Below are positions 53,240 to 62,470 of a stretch of 64,000 nt of DNA, piece after piece. Under the pieces are notes generated by a model. That model did no database searches, was not told the origin of the DNA, and saw only the letters and a program-made list of their open reading frames with translations. Position numbers and translations under genes: made by a program. This DNA is from Nitrospira sp. (lineage in GTDB: Bacteria; Nitrospirota; Nitrospiria; Nitrospirales; Nitrospiraceae). Location: the NCBI GenBank assembly GCA_024998625.1, contig JACOEL010000018.1:37553-101552 (forward strand). The letters are read 5' to 3'. How positions within the stretch are numbered: position 1 is the stretch's first letter; the number at the start of each line of letters is the position of its first letter.

Positions 53240-53983
53240 ATGGTTGAGAAACTTCTTGCGCAAGAACTCGCGAACCCCTATCCCTCAGTCGTTCGGATCG
53301 TGGGCGTAAAGATCCGTGACCGTGGGGAGGTGAAGAAATTCGATGCCGGGGAGGCGTCGCTGGTGATGGGGGATCGAGTGCTGCTCGAAGTGGCTGGCGA
53401 GTTGAGCTATGGGGTCGTCTATGGGGTTCCTCAGGTGATGCCTTTCATTCCGCCCATGCGCGTGCTTCAGCCGATCACCAGGAAGGCGACAACGGAAGAT
53501 GTGGCCACGATCGATCGGTACGAACGGTTGGCATCGGAGGGAATGAAGGCGTGTCGGGAGCAGGCGGCGGCCCTGGGACTCAGAATGAAACTTGTGGAGG
53601 TCTTCTGCTCGTTTCATCGCCGGCAGATGACCTTTGTCTATACCGCTGAGGATCGAATCGATTTCCGCGAGTTGGTTCGCTTGTTGGCGCGCCGATTCGG
53701 CGGACGCATTGAAATGCGGCAAGTCGGGGTGCGCGACGAAGCCAGTCGGTTGGGGGGGATCGATACGTGCGGTCTCGTACTCTGTTGCGCCGCGTTCCTC
53801 ACCGAAGTGAAACCCGTGACTGTCAAGCAGGCACGGGTGTTGGGGCTTCCTGTCGATGACCCCAAATTGCTCGGTGTCTGTGGTCGTCTCAAGTGTTGCC
53901 TCTTGTTTGAGGCGATGGACAATCCCTCCTCAAAATCATCAGCCCTGATTAACCCATCCCGTTCGCGCCTGGCTTCGTCGTAA
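53240..53983 (+). CDS. PSP1-domain protein (YaaT-like)
   Basis: About 247 aa. The PSP1 domain covers most of the protein: VRIVGVKIRDRGEVKKFDAGEASLVMGDRVLLE, MKLVEVFCSFHRRQMTFVYTAEDRIDFRELVRLLARRFGGRIEMRQVG, then the Cys cluster GIDTCGLVLCCAAFL and CGRLKCCLLFE. Bacillus YaaT/RicT joins a complex with Fe-S cofactors that helps RNase Y, and the Cys pattern is that of the Fe-S-binding RicT. The start is uncertain: TTG at 53210 and ATG at 53222 are also in frame. Confidence 0.9.
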   Translation: MVEKLLAQELANPYPSVVRIVGVKIRDRGEVKKFDAGEASLVMGDRVLLEVAGELSYGVVYGVPQVMPFIPPMRVLQPITRKATTEDVATIDRYERLASEGMKACREQAAALGLRMKLVEVFCSFHRRQMTFVYTAEDRIDFRELVRLLARRFGGRIEMRQVGVRDEASRLGGIDTCGLVLCCAAFLTEVKPVTVKQARVLGLPVDDPKLLGVCGRLKCCLLFEAMDNPSSKSSALINPSRSRLASS

Positions 53984-54106
53984 TCCACAGCAATTCGGAA
54001 TAGTATTCCACTCGTTCGTCTCCCCGGCCCCGCTCTGTGCTCACCTTTCGTTCAGAAAAGGCGGTTCTTTTCGTTCGAAGGAGTATAATGGGCTGTGAGG
54101 TGACGG

Positions 54107-55198
54107 ATGCCTCAGGTGTTGGTGCTTGGAGCCGGGAAAATCGGGTCCCTCGTCGCTGGGTTGTTGTCGGGTACCGGGCAGTACCACGTTCACCTGGCCG
54201 ATCTCACCCTTGATGCCCCGAAGCGACTAGTTGATGACTTGTCGTTGTCCGCGGTTACTCCTTGTGCGTTAGATGTGCGGCGACCAGATATAGTTGCGGG
54301 CTATGTCGGCTCCCACCGATTCGACGCAGTGATCTCCAGCCTACCATACTTCTGCAATCCGACCGTTGCTGAAATCGCGCGAGCCCATCAGCTCCATTAT
54401 TTCGACCTGACCGAAGACGTGGCTGTGACTGGTCGCGTCAAGGCGATCAGCGATGACGCCGATCGTGCCTTTATTCCTCAGTGCGGCCTGGCGCCGGGGT
54501 TTATCAGCATCGTGACGAATGACCTTATCGGCCATTTTGAATCCGTCGACAACGTGAAGATGCGTGTCGGCGCGCTGCCTGTTCATCCGAGTAATGCGCT
54601 GAAGTACTCCCTCACCTGGTCTACCGACGGGTTGATCAATGAGTATGCCAACGTCTGTGTCGGCATTGAAGGGGGAGAGGAGGTCCACCTTCAGCCGTTG
54701 GAAGGCTATGAGACAATTGAATTGGACGGGCTGCTCTACGAGGCCTTCAACACGTCCGGCGGCCTCGGCACTCTTGCGGATACGTACCGTGGACGGGTCC
54801 GAACCATGAATTATAAAACCCTGCGGTATCCTGGGCATTGTGAAAAAATTCAATTTCTCATGAAGGACCTCAAACTGAATGAGGATCGGGAAACGCTCAA
54901 GCGAATCCTGGAGCGAGCCATTCCTCAGACGCAGCAGGATGTGGTGCTGATCTATGCGGCTGTGACCGGCACCAGGCAGGGCGAGTTATTCGAGGAGACC
55001 TATGTGAAAAAGGTGTATCCCCGGACGATTCTCGGCCGGCTCTGGTCTGCGATTCAGGTCACGACAGCGTCATCGCTGTGTTGCGTCGTTGATCTTGTGA
55101 TGGCCAGACCTTCAGCCTATCGTGGCTTCGTCACGCAGGAACACTTTCACTTGCAGGATGTGCTGAACAATCGATTCGGGGAATGTTTTCGGGCCTGA
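54107..55198 (+). CDS. Saccharopine-dehydrogenase-family oxidoreductase
   Basis: A 363-aa protein. An N-terminal NAD(P)-binding motif [19 protein letters not shown] is followed by the LYS9-type fold ([36 protein letters not shown]). Together with the ALDH gene 7 bp downstream it suggests lysine catabolism through saccharopine: the dehydrogenase would release glutamate and aminoadipate semialdehyde, which the ALDH would oxidise. No lysine-ketoglutarate reductase domain is visible, so another protein would have to form saccharopine. The function is inferred from family and context. Confidence 0.85.
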   Translation: MPQVLVLGAGKIGSLVAGLLSGTGQYHVHLADLTLDAPKRLVDDLSLSAVTPCALDVRRPDIVAGYVGSHRFDAVISSLPYFCNPTVAEIARAHQLHYFDLTEDVAVTGRVKAISDDADRAFIPQCGLAPGFISIVTNDLIGHFESVDNVKMRVGALPVHPSNALKYSLTWSTDGLINEYANVCVGIEGGEEVHLQPLEGYETIELDGLLYEAFNTSGGLGTLADTYRGRVRTMNYKTLRYPGHCEKIQFLMKDLKLNEDRETLKRILERAIPQTQQDVVLIYAAVTGTRQGELFEETYVKKVYPRTILGRLWSAIQVTTASSLCCVVDLVMARPSAYRGFVTQEHFHLQDVLNNRFGECFRA

Positions 55199-55205
55199 CG
55201 GCATC

Positions 55206-56762
55206 ATGACGATACAGGAACTGTTCAAGACCTTGGGGTTGACGGAGGAACAGCCCGGGGGATGTCTTTCCTCCGCGACGTGGAGTCGCACCACCGACGC
55301 CGGTATCGTCGAGTCCCATAATCCATCAACTGGAGAGCTGCTGGCACGTGTGTACGGGTGTTCCCTTGCCGATTACGATGCCCTCGTCGCCGGATCCCAG
55401 CAGGTCCAGGCCTCGTGGCGGATGGTGCCGGCGCCGAAGCGCGGCGAGGTGGTGCGTCTGATGGGCCAGGCACTGCGAGAACACAAGGATGCCTTGGGCA
55501 CGCTGGTGTCGTTGGAGGTGGGCAAGATCAAGGCCGAGGGCGATGGAGAAGTGCAGGAGATGATCGATATGGCGGACTTCGCCGTCGGGCTGTCACGCAT
55601 GTTGTACGGGCAGACTATGCATTCTGAGCGTGCACGGCATCGGATGTACGAGCAATGGCATCCGTTGGGTGTGGTGGGTGTCATCACGGCGTTTAACTTT
55701 CCTGTGGCGGTCTGGGCCTGGAATGCTTTTATTGCCGCGGTGACGGGCAACACTGTGTTGTGGAAGCCGTCACCGAAAGCTCTGCTCTGCGCAGTGGCGG
55801 TTCAGCGGTTGTGCAATCGTGTGTTGGAAGAGGCCGGGTATCCTGGTGTCTTCGCGCTCTTTACGACGGATCGCGTCGAGCTGGCCCAGGGTATGGTGCA
55901 AGACGAACGGCTGCCGTTGATCTCCTTCACCGGCTCGGTGTCCGTCGGGAGGCATGTTGCGGAGGTGGTTGGACATCGGTTGGGCCGGAGTCTGCTGGAA
56001 TTGAGCGGAAACAATGCCGTCATCGTGGACGAAACAGCCGATCTGGATTTAGCGACACGGGCCATCGTCTTCAGTGCGGTCGGTACGGCTGGGCAGCGCT
56101 GCACCACTACCAGGCGACTGATCGTGCATGAGTCCCAGTACGAGCAGCTGGTCCCGCGACTGCTGTCAGCATATGCGCAGGTGAAAATCGGTGATCCCCT
56201 CGATCCGGATATGCTGATGGGGCCGCTCATCGACGGGGAGGCGGTGACGCGTTACCTCGCTGCGCTTGAGGAAGTGAAGAAGGCGGGGGGGGAGGTGCTC
56301 TGCGGAGGACGTGTTTTGCCTCGTCCCGGATATTTTGTCGAGCCCACGATCGTGCGGGCTCAGAACCACTGGGATATCGTTCAGCGGGAAACCTTTGCGC
56401 CGATTCTGTACGTCATGACCTATCGAACGTTGAACGAGGCCATCCGGATGCACAATGCGGTTCCACAGGGACTGTCCTCCGCGATGTTTACCACCCATCT
56501 TCGGAACAGCGAGACCTTCTTGTCTGCGATCGGCAGCGACTGCGGCATTGCCAATGTGAACATCGGGACGTCCGGTGCGGAAATCGGCGGGGCATTCGGT
56601 GGAGAAAAAAGCACGGGTGGCGGACGGGAAGCCGGTTCCGATGCGTGGAAGGCCTACATGCGTCGACAGACCAACACGATTAATTGGGGAACTGAGTTGC
56701 CTCTGGCCCAGGGGGTCACGTTTGGACGGACGGAAGGAGGAGATGATGGGGCAAGAAGCTGA
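55206..56762 (+). CDS. Aldehyde dehydrogenase, ALDH7 (aminoadipate-semialdehyde dehydrogenase)-like
   Basis: A 518-aa NAD-dependent aldehyde dehydrogenase. [21 protein letters not shown] (catalytic Asn), [11 protein letters not shown] (cofactor Lys), [18 protein letters not shown] (general base Glu) and [18 protein letters not shown] (catalytic Cys) are visible; GQRCTTTRR is the signature of the ALDH7/antiquitin branch. It probably oxidises alpha-aminoadipic semialdehyde to alpha-aminoadipate. The gene is 7 bp after the saccharopine-dehydrogenase-like gene and overlaps the VOC gene by 20 bp. Confidence 0.92.
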   Translation: MTIQELFKTLGLTEEQPGGCLSSATWSRTTDAGIVESHNPSTGELLARVYGCSLADYDALVAGSQQVQASWRMVPAPKRGEVVRLMGQALREHKDALGTLVSLEVGKIKAEGDGEVQEMIDMADFAVGLSRMLYGQTMHSERARHRMYEQWHPLGVVGVITAFNFPVAVWAWNAFIAAVTGNTVLWKPSPKALLCAVAVQRLCNRVLEEAGYPGVFALFTTDRVELAQGMVQDERLPLISFTGSVSVGRHVAEVVGHRLGRSLLELSGNNAVIVDETADLDLATRAIVFSAVGTAGQRCTTTRRLIVHESQYEQLVPRLLSAYAQVKIGDPLDPDMLMGPLIDGEAVTRYLAALEEVKKAGGEVLCGGRVLPRPGYFVEPTIVRAQNHWDIVQRETFAPILYVMTYRTLNEAIRMHNAVPQGLSSAMFTTHLRNSETFLSAIGSDCGIANVNIGTSGAEIGGAFGGEKSTGGGREAGSDAWKAYMRRQTNTINWGTELPLAQGVTFGRTEGGDDGARS

Positions 56763-57345
56763 CCTCGATGCGGTGATGGCTCGTATGACGGCCGACTTTC
56801 TGGCGCAGAATAGTGCCGGCCGGATGCTCCGTCGGGCGCTGGACGACGTCGGGGTTGGGTTTATCCCGGTGATCGACCACGTCACCATCCGGACGATGGA
56901 TATTGATCGACGCGCCGAGGAATTTCTCGTGCTGGGGTATCGGTACGATGAAACGCTTCATTATGACGATTGGTATGCCAAAGTATTCCGGCGGGCCGGG
57001 TATCCGGCGCTATTTGTCGATCAGGCCTATCCGGACGACCGTGGCAAGACCAGTATTATTCCCCGCTGGGTTGAGAAATTCGGTGATCAGGTGTTTCATC
57101 ATGTGGCTGTGCGAGTCGAAGATATTGAGCAGGCCATTCTCAAATTGAAGGCCAAGGGCGTGGTCTTTGCCGGCGAGATTGTCGGTGCCCGGGGAAACAC
57201 GTTGCGACAGATTTTTACGGCCCCCGAAATGGTGGATGGGCAACCCTTTTCCGTGCTTGAATTGGCCGAGCGGCATCAGGGCTACCAGGGATTTCTTCCC
57301 CCCCACGCCGACAGTCTGATGCGTTCGACCATGCGCGGCCTCTAA
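56743..57345 (+). CDS. VOC-superfamily metalloenzyme-like protein
   Basis: A 200-aa protein with two paired beta-alpha-beta-beta modules of the glyoxalase/dioxygenase (VOC) fold: [28 protein letters not shown] and [32 protein letters not shown], with His residues in IDHVTI and FHHVAV and Glu in VLELAE as probable metal ligands. The ATG at 56743 has GGAGGAG upstream and overlaps the ALDH end. In a lysine/aminoadipate operon it may act on 2-oxoadipate or a related intermediate; this is inference. Confidence 0.82.
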   Translation: MMGQEADLDAVMARMTADFLAQNSAGRMLRRALDDVGVGFIPVIDHVTIRTMDIDRRAEEFLVLGYRYDETLHYDDWYAKVFRRAGYPALFVDQAYPDDRGKTSIIPRWVEKFGDQVFHHVAVRVEDIEQAILKLKAKGVVFAGEIVGARGNTLRQIFTAPEMVDGQPFSVLELAERHQGYQGFLPPHADSLMRSTMRGL

Positions 57346-57516
57346 GGCCGTAGGCTTCGGCCAACCGCTGCTCTGCTCTCGTAATGTGTTGGCAGTCTCA
57401 TCTCGCCGCCAAAAGAGTGTCTCGACCGGATGAGTTGAATTGCGTACAATGCGCCGTGTCGGCCAAGCCAGGTCGAGAGTGTCTCGCATGCGCGATCTCA
57501 ACAGGAGGTTCTCTTC

Positions 57517-58587
57517 ATGGTGCAATCCAACGCGACGTTACGCTTGATCCTTGCACTGCTGGTGTTCTGTGCGCTTGGAGTAGGCAGTAGTTCCGTACAA
57601 GCATCGCCGTCCGGCCATGCCCCTCATGGGACCGTGACGATTGATGGTGTCACCGTGCCGGATGTCGGGCCCTTGCCGACGATGGTCCCGATACCGTCCT
57701 CCAATCTCAACTACACCGCTAAGATCGAACTCGGCAAGCAACTCTATTTTGACGGGCGACTCTCCAAGAATAACGCGATCTCCTGCGCCTTCTGCCACAA
57801 CCCCGGGACCGGATTTGCGGATCCCCGTCAGACATCCATCGGAGTCGGCGGAGGCATCGGAGGACGACAGTCGCCAACGGTCTACAATACGGGATTGAAT
57901 CACGTTCAGTTTTGGGATGGTCGGGCACGTTCGCTTGAAGAACAGGCCATCGGGCCGATTCATAACCCCGTGGAGATGGCCGAGACGCATGAACATGTGG
58001 TGGCGAAGCTGGGGAAGATCAAAGGGTATCAGCAACAATTCAGGGCTGTATTTGGAACAGATGTCAATCTTCAGGGCATTGCGGAGGCGATTGCCGCCTA
58101 TGAGCGCACGGTGCTCTCCACCAATTCCACTTTTGATAAATACGTGTTAGGCGATCAGAAAGCCATGGATGCGGCGGCGGTTCGAGGACTGACCCTGTTT
58201 AAGGGTAAGGCTCGTTGCATCCTCTGCCACAATGGGCCGAACTTCACCGACAATCAGTTTCACAACCTCGGCGTACCTCAGGTCGGTCCGATGAAGGAAG
58301 ACCTTGGACGTTTTGTCGTCAGCAGGGCGGAGAAAGACCGGGGCGCATTTAAAACGCCGACGCTCCGTAGCATCATAGAAACCGCTCCGTATATGCACGA
58401 TGGCGCGTTTAAAACACTGGAGGAGGTCGTCGAGTTTTTGGATCAGGGCGGCGGGAGCAATCCAAATCTGAGTCCCCTCGTCAAGCCGTTGAATCTGACG
58501 GCAGATGAGAAAAGCGATCTCGTTGCATTCTTGAAGGCGCTGACGGGAGAGCCGCTCCCGTTCAGTATGCCAACATTGCCAAAATAA
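57517..58587 (+). CDS. ccpA: Di-haem cytochrome c peroxidase
   Basis: A 356-aa periplasmic peroxidase reducing H2O2 with electrons from c-type cytochromes. A signal peptide (RLILALLVFCALGVGSSSVQAS) is followed by two CxxCH haem sites, CAFCH (about 90) and CILCH (about 234), with the MauG/CcpA landmarks QLYFDGRLSKNNAISC, GGRQSPTVYNTGLN, FWDGRARSLEEQA, TPTLRSIIETAPYMHDGAF with the likely distal Met. It opens the redox cluster with two DUF1264 genes and a mono-haem cytochrome. Confidence 0.95.
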   Translation: MVQSNATLRLILALLVFCALGVGSSSVQASPSGHAPHGTVTIDGVTVPDVGPLPTMVPIPSSNLNYTAKIELGKQLYFDGRLSKNNAISCAFCHNPGTGFADPRQTSIGVGGGIGGRQSPTVYNTGLNHVQFWDGRARSLEEQAIGPIHNPVEMAETHEHVVAKLGKIKGYQQQFRAVFGTDVNLQGIAEAIAAYERTVLSTNSTFDKYVLGDQKAMDAAAVRGLTLFKGKARCILCHNGPNFTDNQFHNLGVPQVGPMKEDLGRFVVSRAEKDRGAFKTPTLRSIIETAPYMHDGAFKTLEEVVEFLDQGGGSNPNLSPLVKPLNLTADEKSDLVAFLKALTGEPLPFSMPTLPK

Positions 58588-58607
58588 GACGCGAATCCTT
58601 TTGGGCC

Positions 58608-58626
58608 GCCTGTGACTCTCACAGGC
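58608..58626 (+). terminator. Hairpin after the cytochrome c peroxidase gene
   Basis: GCCTGTGA-CTC-TCACAGGC, a perfect 8-bp stem with a three-base loop, 20 bp after the stop. It has no T-tract, so it may be an mRNA-stabilising end or a weak terminator. Confidence 0.45.
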
Positions 58627-58701
58627 TGATGCGTGTGCCTTGGGTCAGTCTATGTTGTCCAAGCATCGGTGCGTTTCAACCCCAACCACAGGAGGCCTTC
58701 T

Positions 58702-59208
58702 ATGTTTCGAACTCTTTGTGTGCTCGGTGCGAGCACCATTGCGCTCGCCCTCGGCGTGCCCGCGCTTGCGGCGGAGATGAAGCCGGGTCCGGCGGACGGA
58801 TTCGACATTCACGTCATGGCACCCCATAAAATGGAAGATGGGTCGGTGGCAGGCCCGTTCCATCACTATTGCAAGGCCGTCAAGCCGGAAGTCTTGCAAT
58901 GTCTGCTATTCGAATCCACGGATCCCAATGCCGTGCTGACCGACGTGGAGTATTTTGTGGCCAAGCCTGTGTCACGGTCGGCGGTGCCTCTCGATGTCTG
59001 GAACAAGTTCTATCACGACCATGAGGTTGAAATTGCGACCGGGCGTGTTCAGGTGCTGGACATGTCTGATGCCCAAGCTAAGGAAGTGGCGGCGGCTGCG
59101 GCCAAGACAGATGGCATTATTTTCCACTTGTGGCCGAAAGGCGCGAAGGCTCCGGATGGATCGGTGGAGCATCCGACGTCCGTGGGGCATAAACTGCGGA
59201 CGGAGTAA
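58702..59208 (+). CDS. DUF1264-family exported protein, copy 1
   Basis: About 168 aa. A signal peptide ends in VPALAAEM. The DUF1264 (oil-body-associated-like) pattern follows: DIHVMAPHKMEDGSVAGPFHHYCKAVKPEVLQCLLFES, NAVLTDVEYFVAKPV, VWNKFYHDHEVEIATGRVQVLDM and DGIIFHLWPKG. The conserved His/Cys/Asp residues suggest a metal or haem site, but the biochemical role of the family is unknown. AGGAGG precedes the ATG. A second copy follows 52 bp later. Confidence 0.85.
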   Translation: MFRTLCVLGASTIALALGVPALAAEMKPGPADGFDIHVMAPHKMEDGSVAGPFHHYCKAVKPEVLQCLLFESTDPNAVLTDVEYFVAKPVSRSAVPLDVWNKFYHDHEVEIATGRVQVLDMSDAQAKEVAAAAAKTDGIIFHLWPKGAKAPDGSVEHPTSVGHKLRTE

Positions 59209-59260
59209 GTCTGTCAACAACGCGTGATTCATCCTGTGCTCTAATTGTCAGGAGGCCACT

Positions 59261-59818
59261 ATGCGAAGTGCGATTTTGATGCTTGGATTATGTGCGGCGG
59301 CGTTGACGGCAGCTGGTTGTGCGGACACCTCCCGAGAGATGAAATCTTCCGCCTCTGCGGCACCAGCTGCCGCCACGGTGGCGAAAGCTATGCCGACCCC
59401 GGCCCAGGGCTACACCATTCATGTGATGGCGCCCCATAAATTCGAAGACGGAACCGTGCATGGACCGTATCATCACTACTGTAAGCCGATTTCCCCGGAA
59501 GTGCTGCAGTGTTTATTGTTCGAATCGACAGACGCCAACGCTTTGCTGACGGACATTGAATATTTCGTGGCAAAGTCCGTCTCTCGTGCGCATGTTTCGT
59601 TGGAGACTTGGAATAAGTATTACCACGACCATGAGGTGGAGATTGCCACGGGGCGGGTGCAGATTCTGGACATGCCGGAGGCCCAGGCGAAGGAAGTCGC
59701 TGCGATTGCGGCCAAGACCGACGGTATTATCTTTCACCTCTGGCCGGACGGGGCAAAAGCGCCGAACGGTGAGGTTGGACATCCGCAATCCGTGGGTCAC
59801 AAGCATCGCACTGAATAG
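59261..59818 (+). CDS. DUF1264-family lipoprotein, copy 2
   Basis: A 185-aa paralogue of the gene at 58702. The signal ends in a lipobox (ALTAAGC, Cys about residue 20), so this copy is probably membrane-anchored while copy 1 is soluble. The DUF1264 core is nearly collinear: HKFEDGTVHGPYHHYCKPISPEVLQCLLFES, WNKYYHDHEVEIATGRVQILDM, DGIIFHLWPDG, VGHKHRTE. Tandem duplication with different localisation is clear from the sequence. It ends at a strong terminator. Confidence 0.87.
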   Translation: MRSAILMLGLCAAALTAAGCADTSREMKSSASAAPAAATVAKAMPTPAQGYTIHVMAPHKFEDGTVHGPYHHYCKPISPEVLQCLLFESTDANALLTDIEYFVAKSVSRAHVSLETWNKYYHDHEVEIATGRVQILDMPEAQAKEVAAIAAKTDGIIFHLWPDGAKAPNGEVGHPQSVGHKHRTE

Positions 59819-59840
59819 ACGGAGCGACGCAGATTCATTG

Positions 59841-59876
59841 GGCGGAGGGGGCACAGGCCCTCTCCGCCTGTGTTCT
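59841..59876 (+). terminator. Intrinsic terminator after the DUF1264 pair
   Basis: GGCGGAGGGGGC (59841-59852), ACAG loop, GCCCTCTCCGCC (59857-59868), then TGTGTTCTTTCT. It is a twelve-base stem with one G-U pair and a weak T-rich tail. Confidence 0.75.
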
Positions 59877-59897
59877 TTCTGATGAAGGGGAGATGCT

Positions 59898-60347
59898 GTG
59901 ATAGATGCTGGACGTCTCTGCCTGATGGGGTGGCTGCTGCTCGGCAATGTATCTGCTGGTTGGACGGCGAATTCAGAAGTGTTAAGACCCCGTGTTCCGA
60001 TCGACCAGATCGAGGCGGCCAGGAGCGTAACTAATCCCCTCCCGGTGACACCGGAAATGCTTCAGCAGGGAAAGATGCTCTTTGAGGGCAAAGCATTCTG
60101 CCGCGCTTGCCACGGGTCGGACGGGAAGGGGCTCGGAATGGATTTGGACTATTCCACCTTCAAGGGGCCGCTCCCACGGAACTTTACCGATAAGCTATGG
60201 CAGCAGGTCAGGACGGACGGGGAACTGTTCTGGATTCTGAAAAACGGGAGTCCCGGGACGGATATGGCTCCGTTTATTCCACTCGTCCTGACCGAGGAGG
60301 AAGCCTGGCAAGTCCTCATGTATGTCCGTTCTTTCGGTGGGCGATGA
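59898..60347 (+). CDS. Mono-haem c-type cytochrome
   Basis: A 149-aa periplasmic protein. A GTG start precedes a signal peptide (LCLMGWLLLGNVSAGWTA); one haem site CRACH lies at about residue 71 in FEGKAFCRACHGSDGKGLG, with a plausible axial Met in PGTDMAPF (about 122). The fold is that of small cytochrome c (class I) domains. It probably carries electrons to the peroxidase or to another periplasmic acceptor. It follows the DUF1264 pair after a terminator, so it may be separately transcribed. Confidence 0.9.
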   Translation: MIDAGRLCLMGWLLLGNVSAGWTANSEVLRPRVPIDQIEAARSVTNPLPVTPEMLQQGKMLFEGKAFCRACHGSDGKGLGMDLDYSTFKGPLPRNFTDKLWQQVRTDGELFWILKNGSPGTDMAPFIPLVLTEEEAWQVLMYVRSFGGR

Positions 60348-60903
60348 CGCGTGAGTGCCGCACTCACGGTTTTAGTGTCGTCGATGGGCTCGGTTCCTTG
60401 CGGGCGCCTTGTTTGTCGAATACCAGAGTCTTGCCGCGCTGAAGCAGGTGAATGGTCGGGTTTGCCCGAAGCCAAGGCGCTGTATGCGTATAATGTGTCT
60501 GACTGGTCCGTTACCCGGCGCCTTGCACTATCAAAAGATCTCAGCCAGCCAACAATCATGCCCTTCCCTAATTCGCGAGATGTTGCCTGGGAGTCTCTTG
60601 ATGTCCGGCGTGTCTTGATGATTGCCTTTGGTCAGACCGAATGCTCGATAAACGGAACCGGCATCCTCAAGACCGATCACAGTATTCTTATGCACGGAAA
60701 CGATCGGTTGCAGGCAGGAAGACGTTGGCTCCAGATTGGATCGCCTTTTGTGCCTGGAAAGGGTTTCTCCTTGTGTCTTGAGTAAGTGTATCAACGGAAG
60801 AACTTTACGATTGAGAATCGGTCGGTCTTCAATGCCGCGGTCGTGATTTTATAGTACCAATATTTACGTCGAACTACAGCATCGACTTTGAGACGTTAGG
60901 AGC
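60348..60903. other. 556-bp stretch without a supported gene
   Basis: An open frame (60351-60785, plus) could encode 144 aa, but it shows no family features and its start overlaps the cytochrome stop region without a ribosome site; a minus-strand frame (60531-60794) overlaps it. Codon use looks unlike the neighbours. The sequence ACAGCATCGAcTTtGA near 60880 recurs in similar form near 62100, on both sides of the mini-gene array. Confidence 0.4.
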
Positions 60904-61278
60904 TCAGCGTTGGTGGGCTAATAGGAAATGAACTAAGCGGGCCTGATCAGAAGTAGGGAGCTTGAGGAATTCCATTCCAAAGTACTCCTCCCTGATCCAT
61001 CGGACGGCGGCGAGTTCAATGATCAGAGCGTGGGCGGTATCGGGCAGAAGCAGGCGTACAGCCATATGGCTACCCTCCAGGATGCTCCGGTTGCATTCCA
61101 CTAAACATCCCGTTTGAGACAGGTTGTGTATAAGTCCCTCTCCGATAAAGAGGGCGCCTGAGAACATAACAGGACAGACGATTCCAAGGCGGTCTCGAGA
61201 CCGCTGAAATGTGAAAATTGCTTGGGATGAAGGTGGGTGGTTCAGACGGCCAAGTGATGCTGGGGAGTAGTGGCTCAT
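60904..61278 (-). CDS. PilZ-domain protein
   Basis: A 124-aa protein composed of a PilZ-like domain: FQRSRDRLGIVCPVMFSG (with an RxxxR-like start), GEGLIHNLSQTGCLVECNRSILEG (the D/NxSxxG element), MAVRLLLPD and AAVRWIREEYFGMEFLKL. PilZ domains bind cyclic di-GMP; here the second motif reads N-L-S-Q-T-G, close to the consensus. It is the last gene of the minus-strand mini-gene array and may respond to the same second messenger as the pilus machinery 40 kb away. The start at 61278 is uncertain; no ribosome site is seen. Confidence 0.78.
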   Translation of the reverse strand: MSHYSPASLGRLNHPPSSQAIFTFQRSRDRLGIVCPVMFSGALFIGEGLIHNLSQTGCLVECNRSILEGSHMAVRLLLPDTAHALIIELAAVRWIREEYFGMEFLKLPTSDQARLVHFLLAHQR

Positions 61279-61383
61279 GGAAGGGAGTATACTTCCGGGA
61301 AGCACTGCGGCAACATCCCGCCTTGGAGGGGCCAGAGTGTGGGAATTCGAATGACTTGTGAGGACAGGCAATACAGGAACAGT

Positions 61384-61578
61384 TCATCGGCGGCGTGTGG
61401 CATAGAAGCGGTGGCTGCAGGCCCGACACCGCCAAGGATAACGACCAAGCAGATACCTGACGAGGTCTCGCCACCCCTGACGTTCCGAGCGACGGATGAT
61501 TCCGGTACAGGCGGGGCAGGAATAAGCGGTCTTGGACAGGGCTTCCAGTGAGTGCCGATCGCCCAAGAAAGAAGTCAT
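61384..61578 (-). CDS. 64-aa zinc-ribbon protein
   Basis: A small protein with two CxxC pairs: YSCPACTGIIRRSERQ and WRCRACSHRFYATRRR, the spacing of a zinc ribbon. The ends are basic. The ATG directly follows the stop of the upstream gene (TAAATG), so it is coupled to the 76-aa gene. No family is assigned; it may bind RNA or DNA. Confidence 0.65.
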   Translation of the reverse strand: MTSFLGDRHSLEALSKTAYSCPACTGIIRRSERQGWRDLVRYLLGRYPWRCRACSHRFYATRRR

Positions 61579-61809
61579 TTAGTGAGTCTCCGATTTGAGA
61601 GCCTCGCACAGGTCGCGGGAGTAGTCGTGTGGCGGTGCATAGGCTGTAGGTTTCGGGTCTTCCCAGTTCGCCATGCAATAAAATCGCTCTCGATAGCTGA
61701 TGGTGAGTAAGTCGAAGGGGCTGCGTCGAGGGTCTTCCGTTTTTTCACGTCGGCGGTCGGTCGCTGTCTTGGTGTGGGCCGTGCTCAGATGCCTGGCGTG
61801 AGGACGCAT
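61579..61809 (-). CDS. 76-aa hypothetical protein
   Basis: The ATG at 61809 overlaps the stop of the upstream 25-aa gene (TAATG), indicating coupling. The sequence is basic in the first half and ends in YCMANWEDPKPTAYAPPHDYSRDLCEALKSETH. No known family; the frame is kept intact between two coupled neighbours, which supports that it is a gene. Confidence 0.5.
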   Translation of the reverse strand: MRPHARHLSTAHTKTATDRRREKTEDPRRSPFDLLTISYRERFYCMANWEDPKPTAYAPPHDYSRDLCEALKSETH

Positions 61810-61886
61810 TACTCCTGCCACCACACCAGGCGAATGAGATAGATTCCTGCCACATAAGTTCCCACAATGACGATGGCCCAGAGCAT
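61809..61886 (-). CDS. 25-aa single-helix membrane miniprotein
   Basis: MLWAIVIVGTYVAGIYLIRL followed by VWWQE is one transmembrane helix with a WW-Gln-Glu end. GAGGAGG lies 7 bp before the ATG, the strongest ribosome site in this segment. It is too short for standard gene callers. It is the first of three coupled genes. It may be a regulatory or accessory membrane peptide; no function is assigned. Confidence 0.6.
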   Translation of the reverse strand: MLWAIVIVGTYVAGIYLIRLVWWQE

Positions 61887-62134
61887 GATTGTGCCTCCTC
61901 TGTTTATCTTCTCTGTTTTTGCCGGAGTGTCGCCGCCATAACGACTCTGAGGAAGAGCAACTCGCGTACCACTTTCATAATGCGCCCCAATCTCTGTTAA
62001 ACGCATTGATTTGATTGTGGGGAGTGCCCGTACGATCAATAGTGTTAAGACGGCAGGTCTAGGGTCAATTAGGACCACGGTGTATCTGATTCGATAATCA
62101 CAGCATCGATTTGGATAACGGTTGGGGGGCTTAA
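61887..62134. other. Gap between mini-gene units
   Basis: No supported gene. It probably holds the promoter of the three-gene unit that starts at 61886. A repeat of ACAGCATCGAtTTgGATAACG-type sequence near 62098 resembles one near 60880. Confidence 0.35.
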
Positions 62135-62245
62135 ATGTGGACGTGGGTTGGCTACTCGTGGCTGGGCGAATTTATGGTTTGGATGATCAGAATTGCCGGG
62201 AGAAACATGGCGCTAATGAGCCTTGGATGGCACATGCAGATTTAG
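62135..62245 (+). CDS. Possible 36-aa Trp/Met-rich mini-ORF
   Basis: An ATG preceded by a G-run (GGGGGGC) opens a 36-codon frame rich in Trp and Met (MWTWVGYSWLGEFMVWMIRI) that could form an amphipathic membrane peptide. It is on the strand opposite to the array. There is no other support, so it could be chance. Confidence 0.25.
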   Translation: MWTWVGYSWLGEFMVWMIRIAGRNMALMSLGWHMQI

Positions 62246-62319
62246 CCGGGGAGTGAAGGCGGGGTTGCTAGGCTAGTGCTTGCCGCGATCAAGGCGCGCC
62301 TGGATTCTGGTCGCCAGAG

Positions 62320-62454
62320 CTAGTTCGAGCCTAGGAGTGAACTCACAATTGCGACCAGAACCATGAATAGCGATGCGATTAGGCTCAGTGCCGCAGGCAA
62401 GTCGCTCTGTGCTCTGCGCAGGAGGTCTGTTCGGATAGGATCTTTCTCAGCCAT
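62320..62454 (-). CDS. 44-aa single-helix membrane protein
   Basis: MAEKDPIRTDLLRRAQSDLP is a charged soluble start, followed by a transmembrane segment (AALSLIASLFMVLVAIVSSLLG). The frame continues upstream, but the ATG at 62454 follows the stop of the zinc-ribbon gene by 16 bp and fits a coupled unit. No family is assigned. Confidence 0.45.
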   Translation of the reverse strand: MAEKDPIRTDLLRRAQSDLPAALSLIASLFMVLVAIVSSLLGSN

Positions 62455-62470
62455 TTTGAGCGTAGTTGAA

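Noticed and set aside
60351..60785. 144-codon plus-strand frame after the mono-haem cytochrome
   Set aside because: No family features, no ribosome site and an overlapping opposite-strand frame; probably chance or very degraded.
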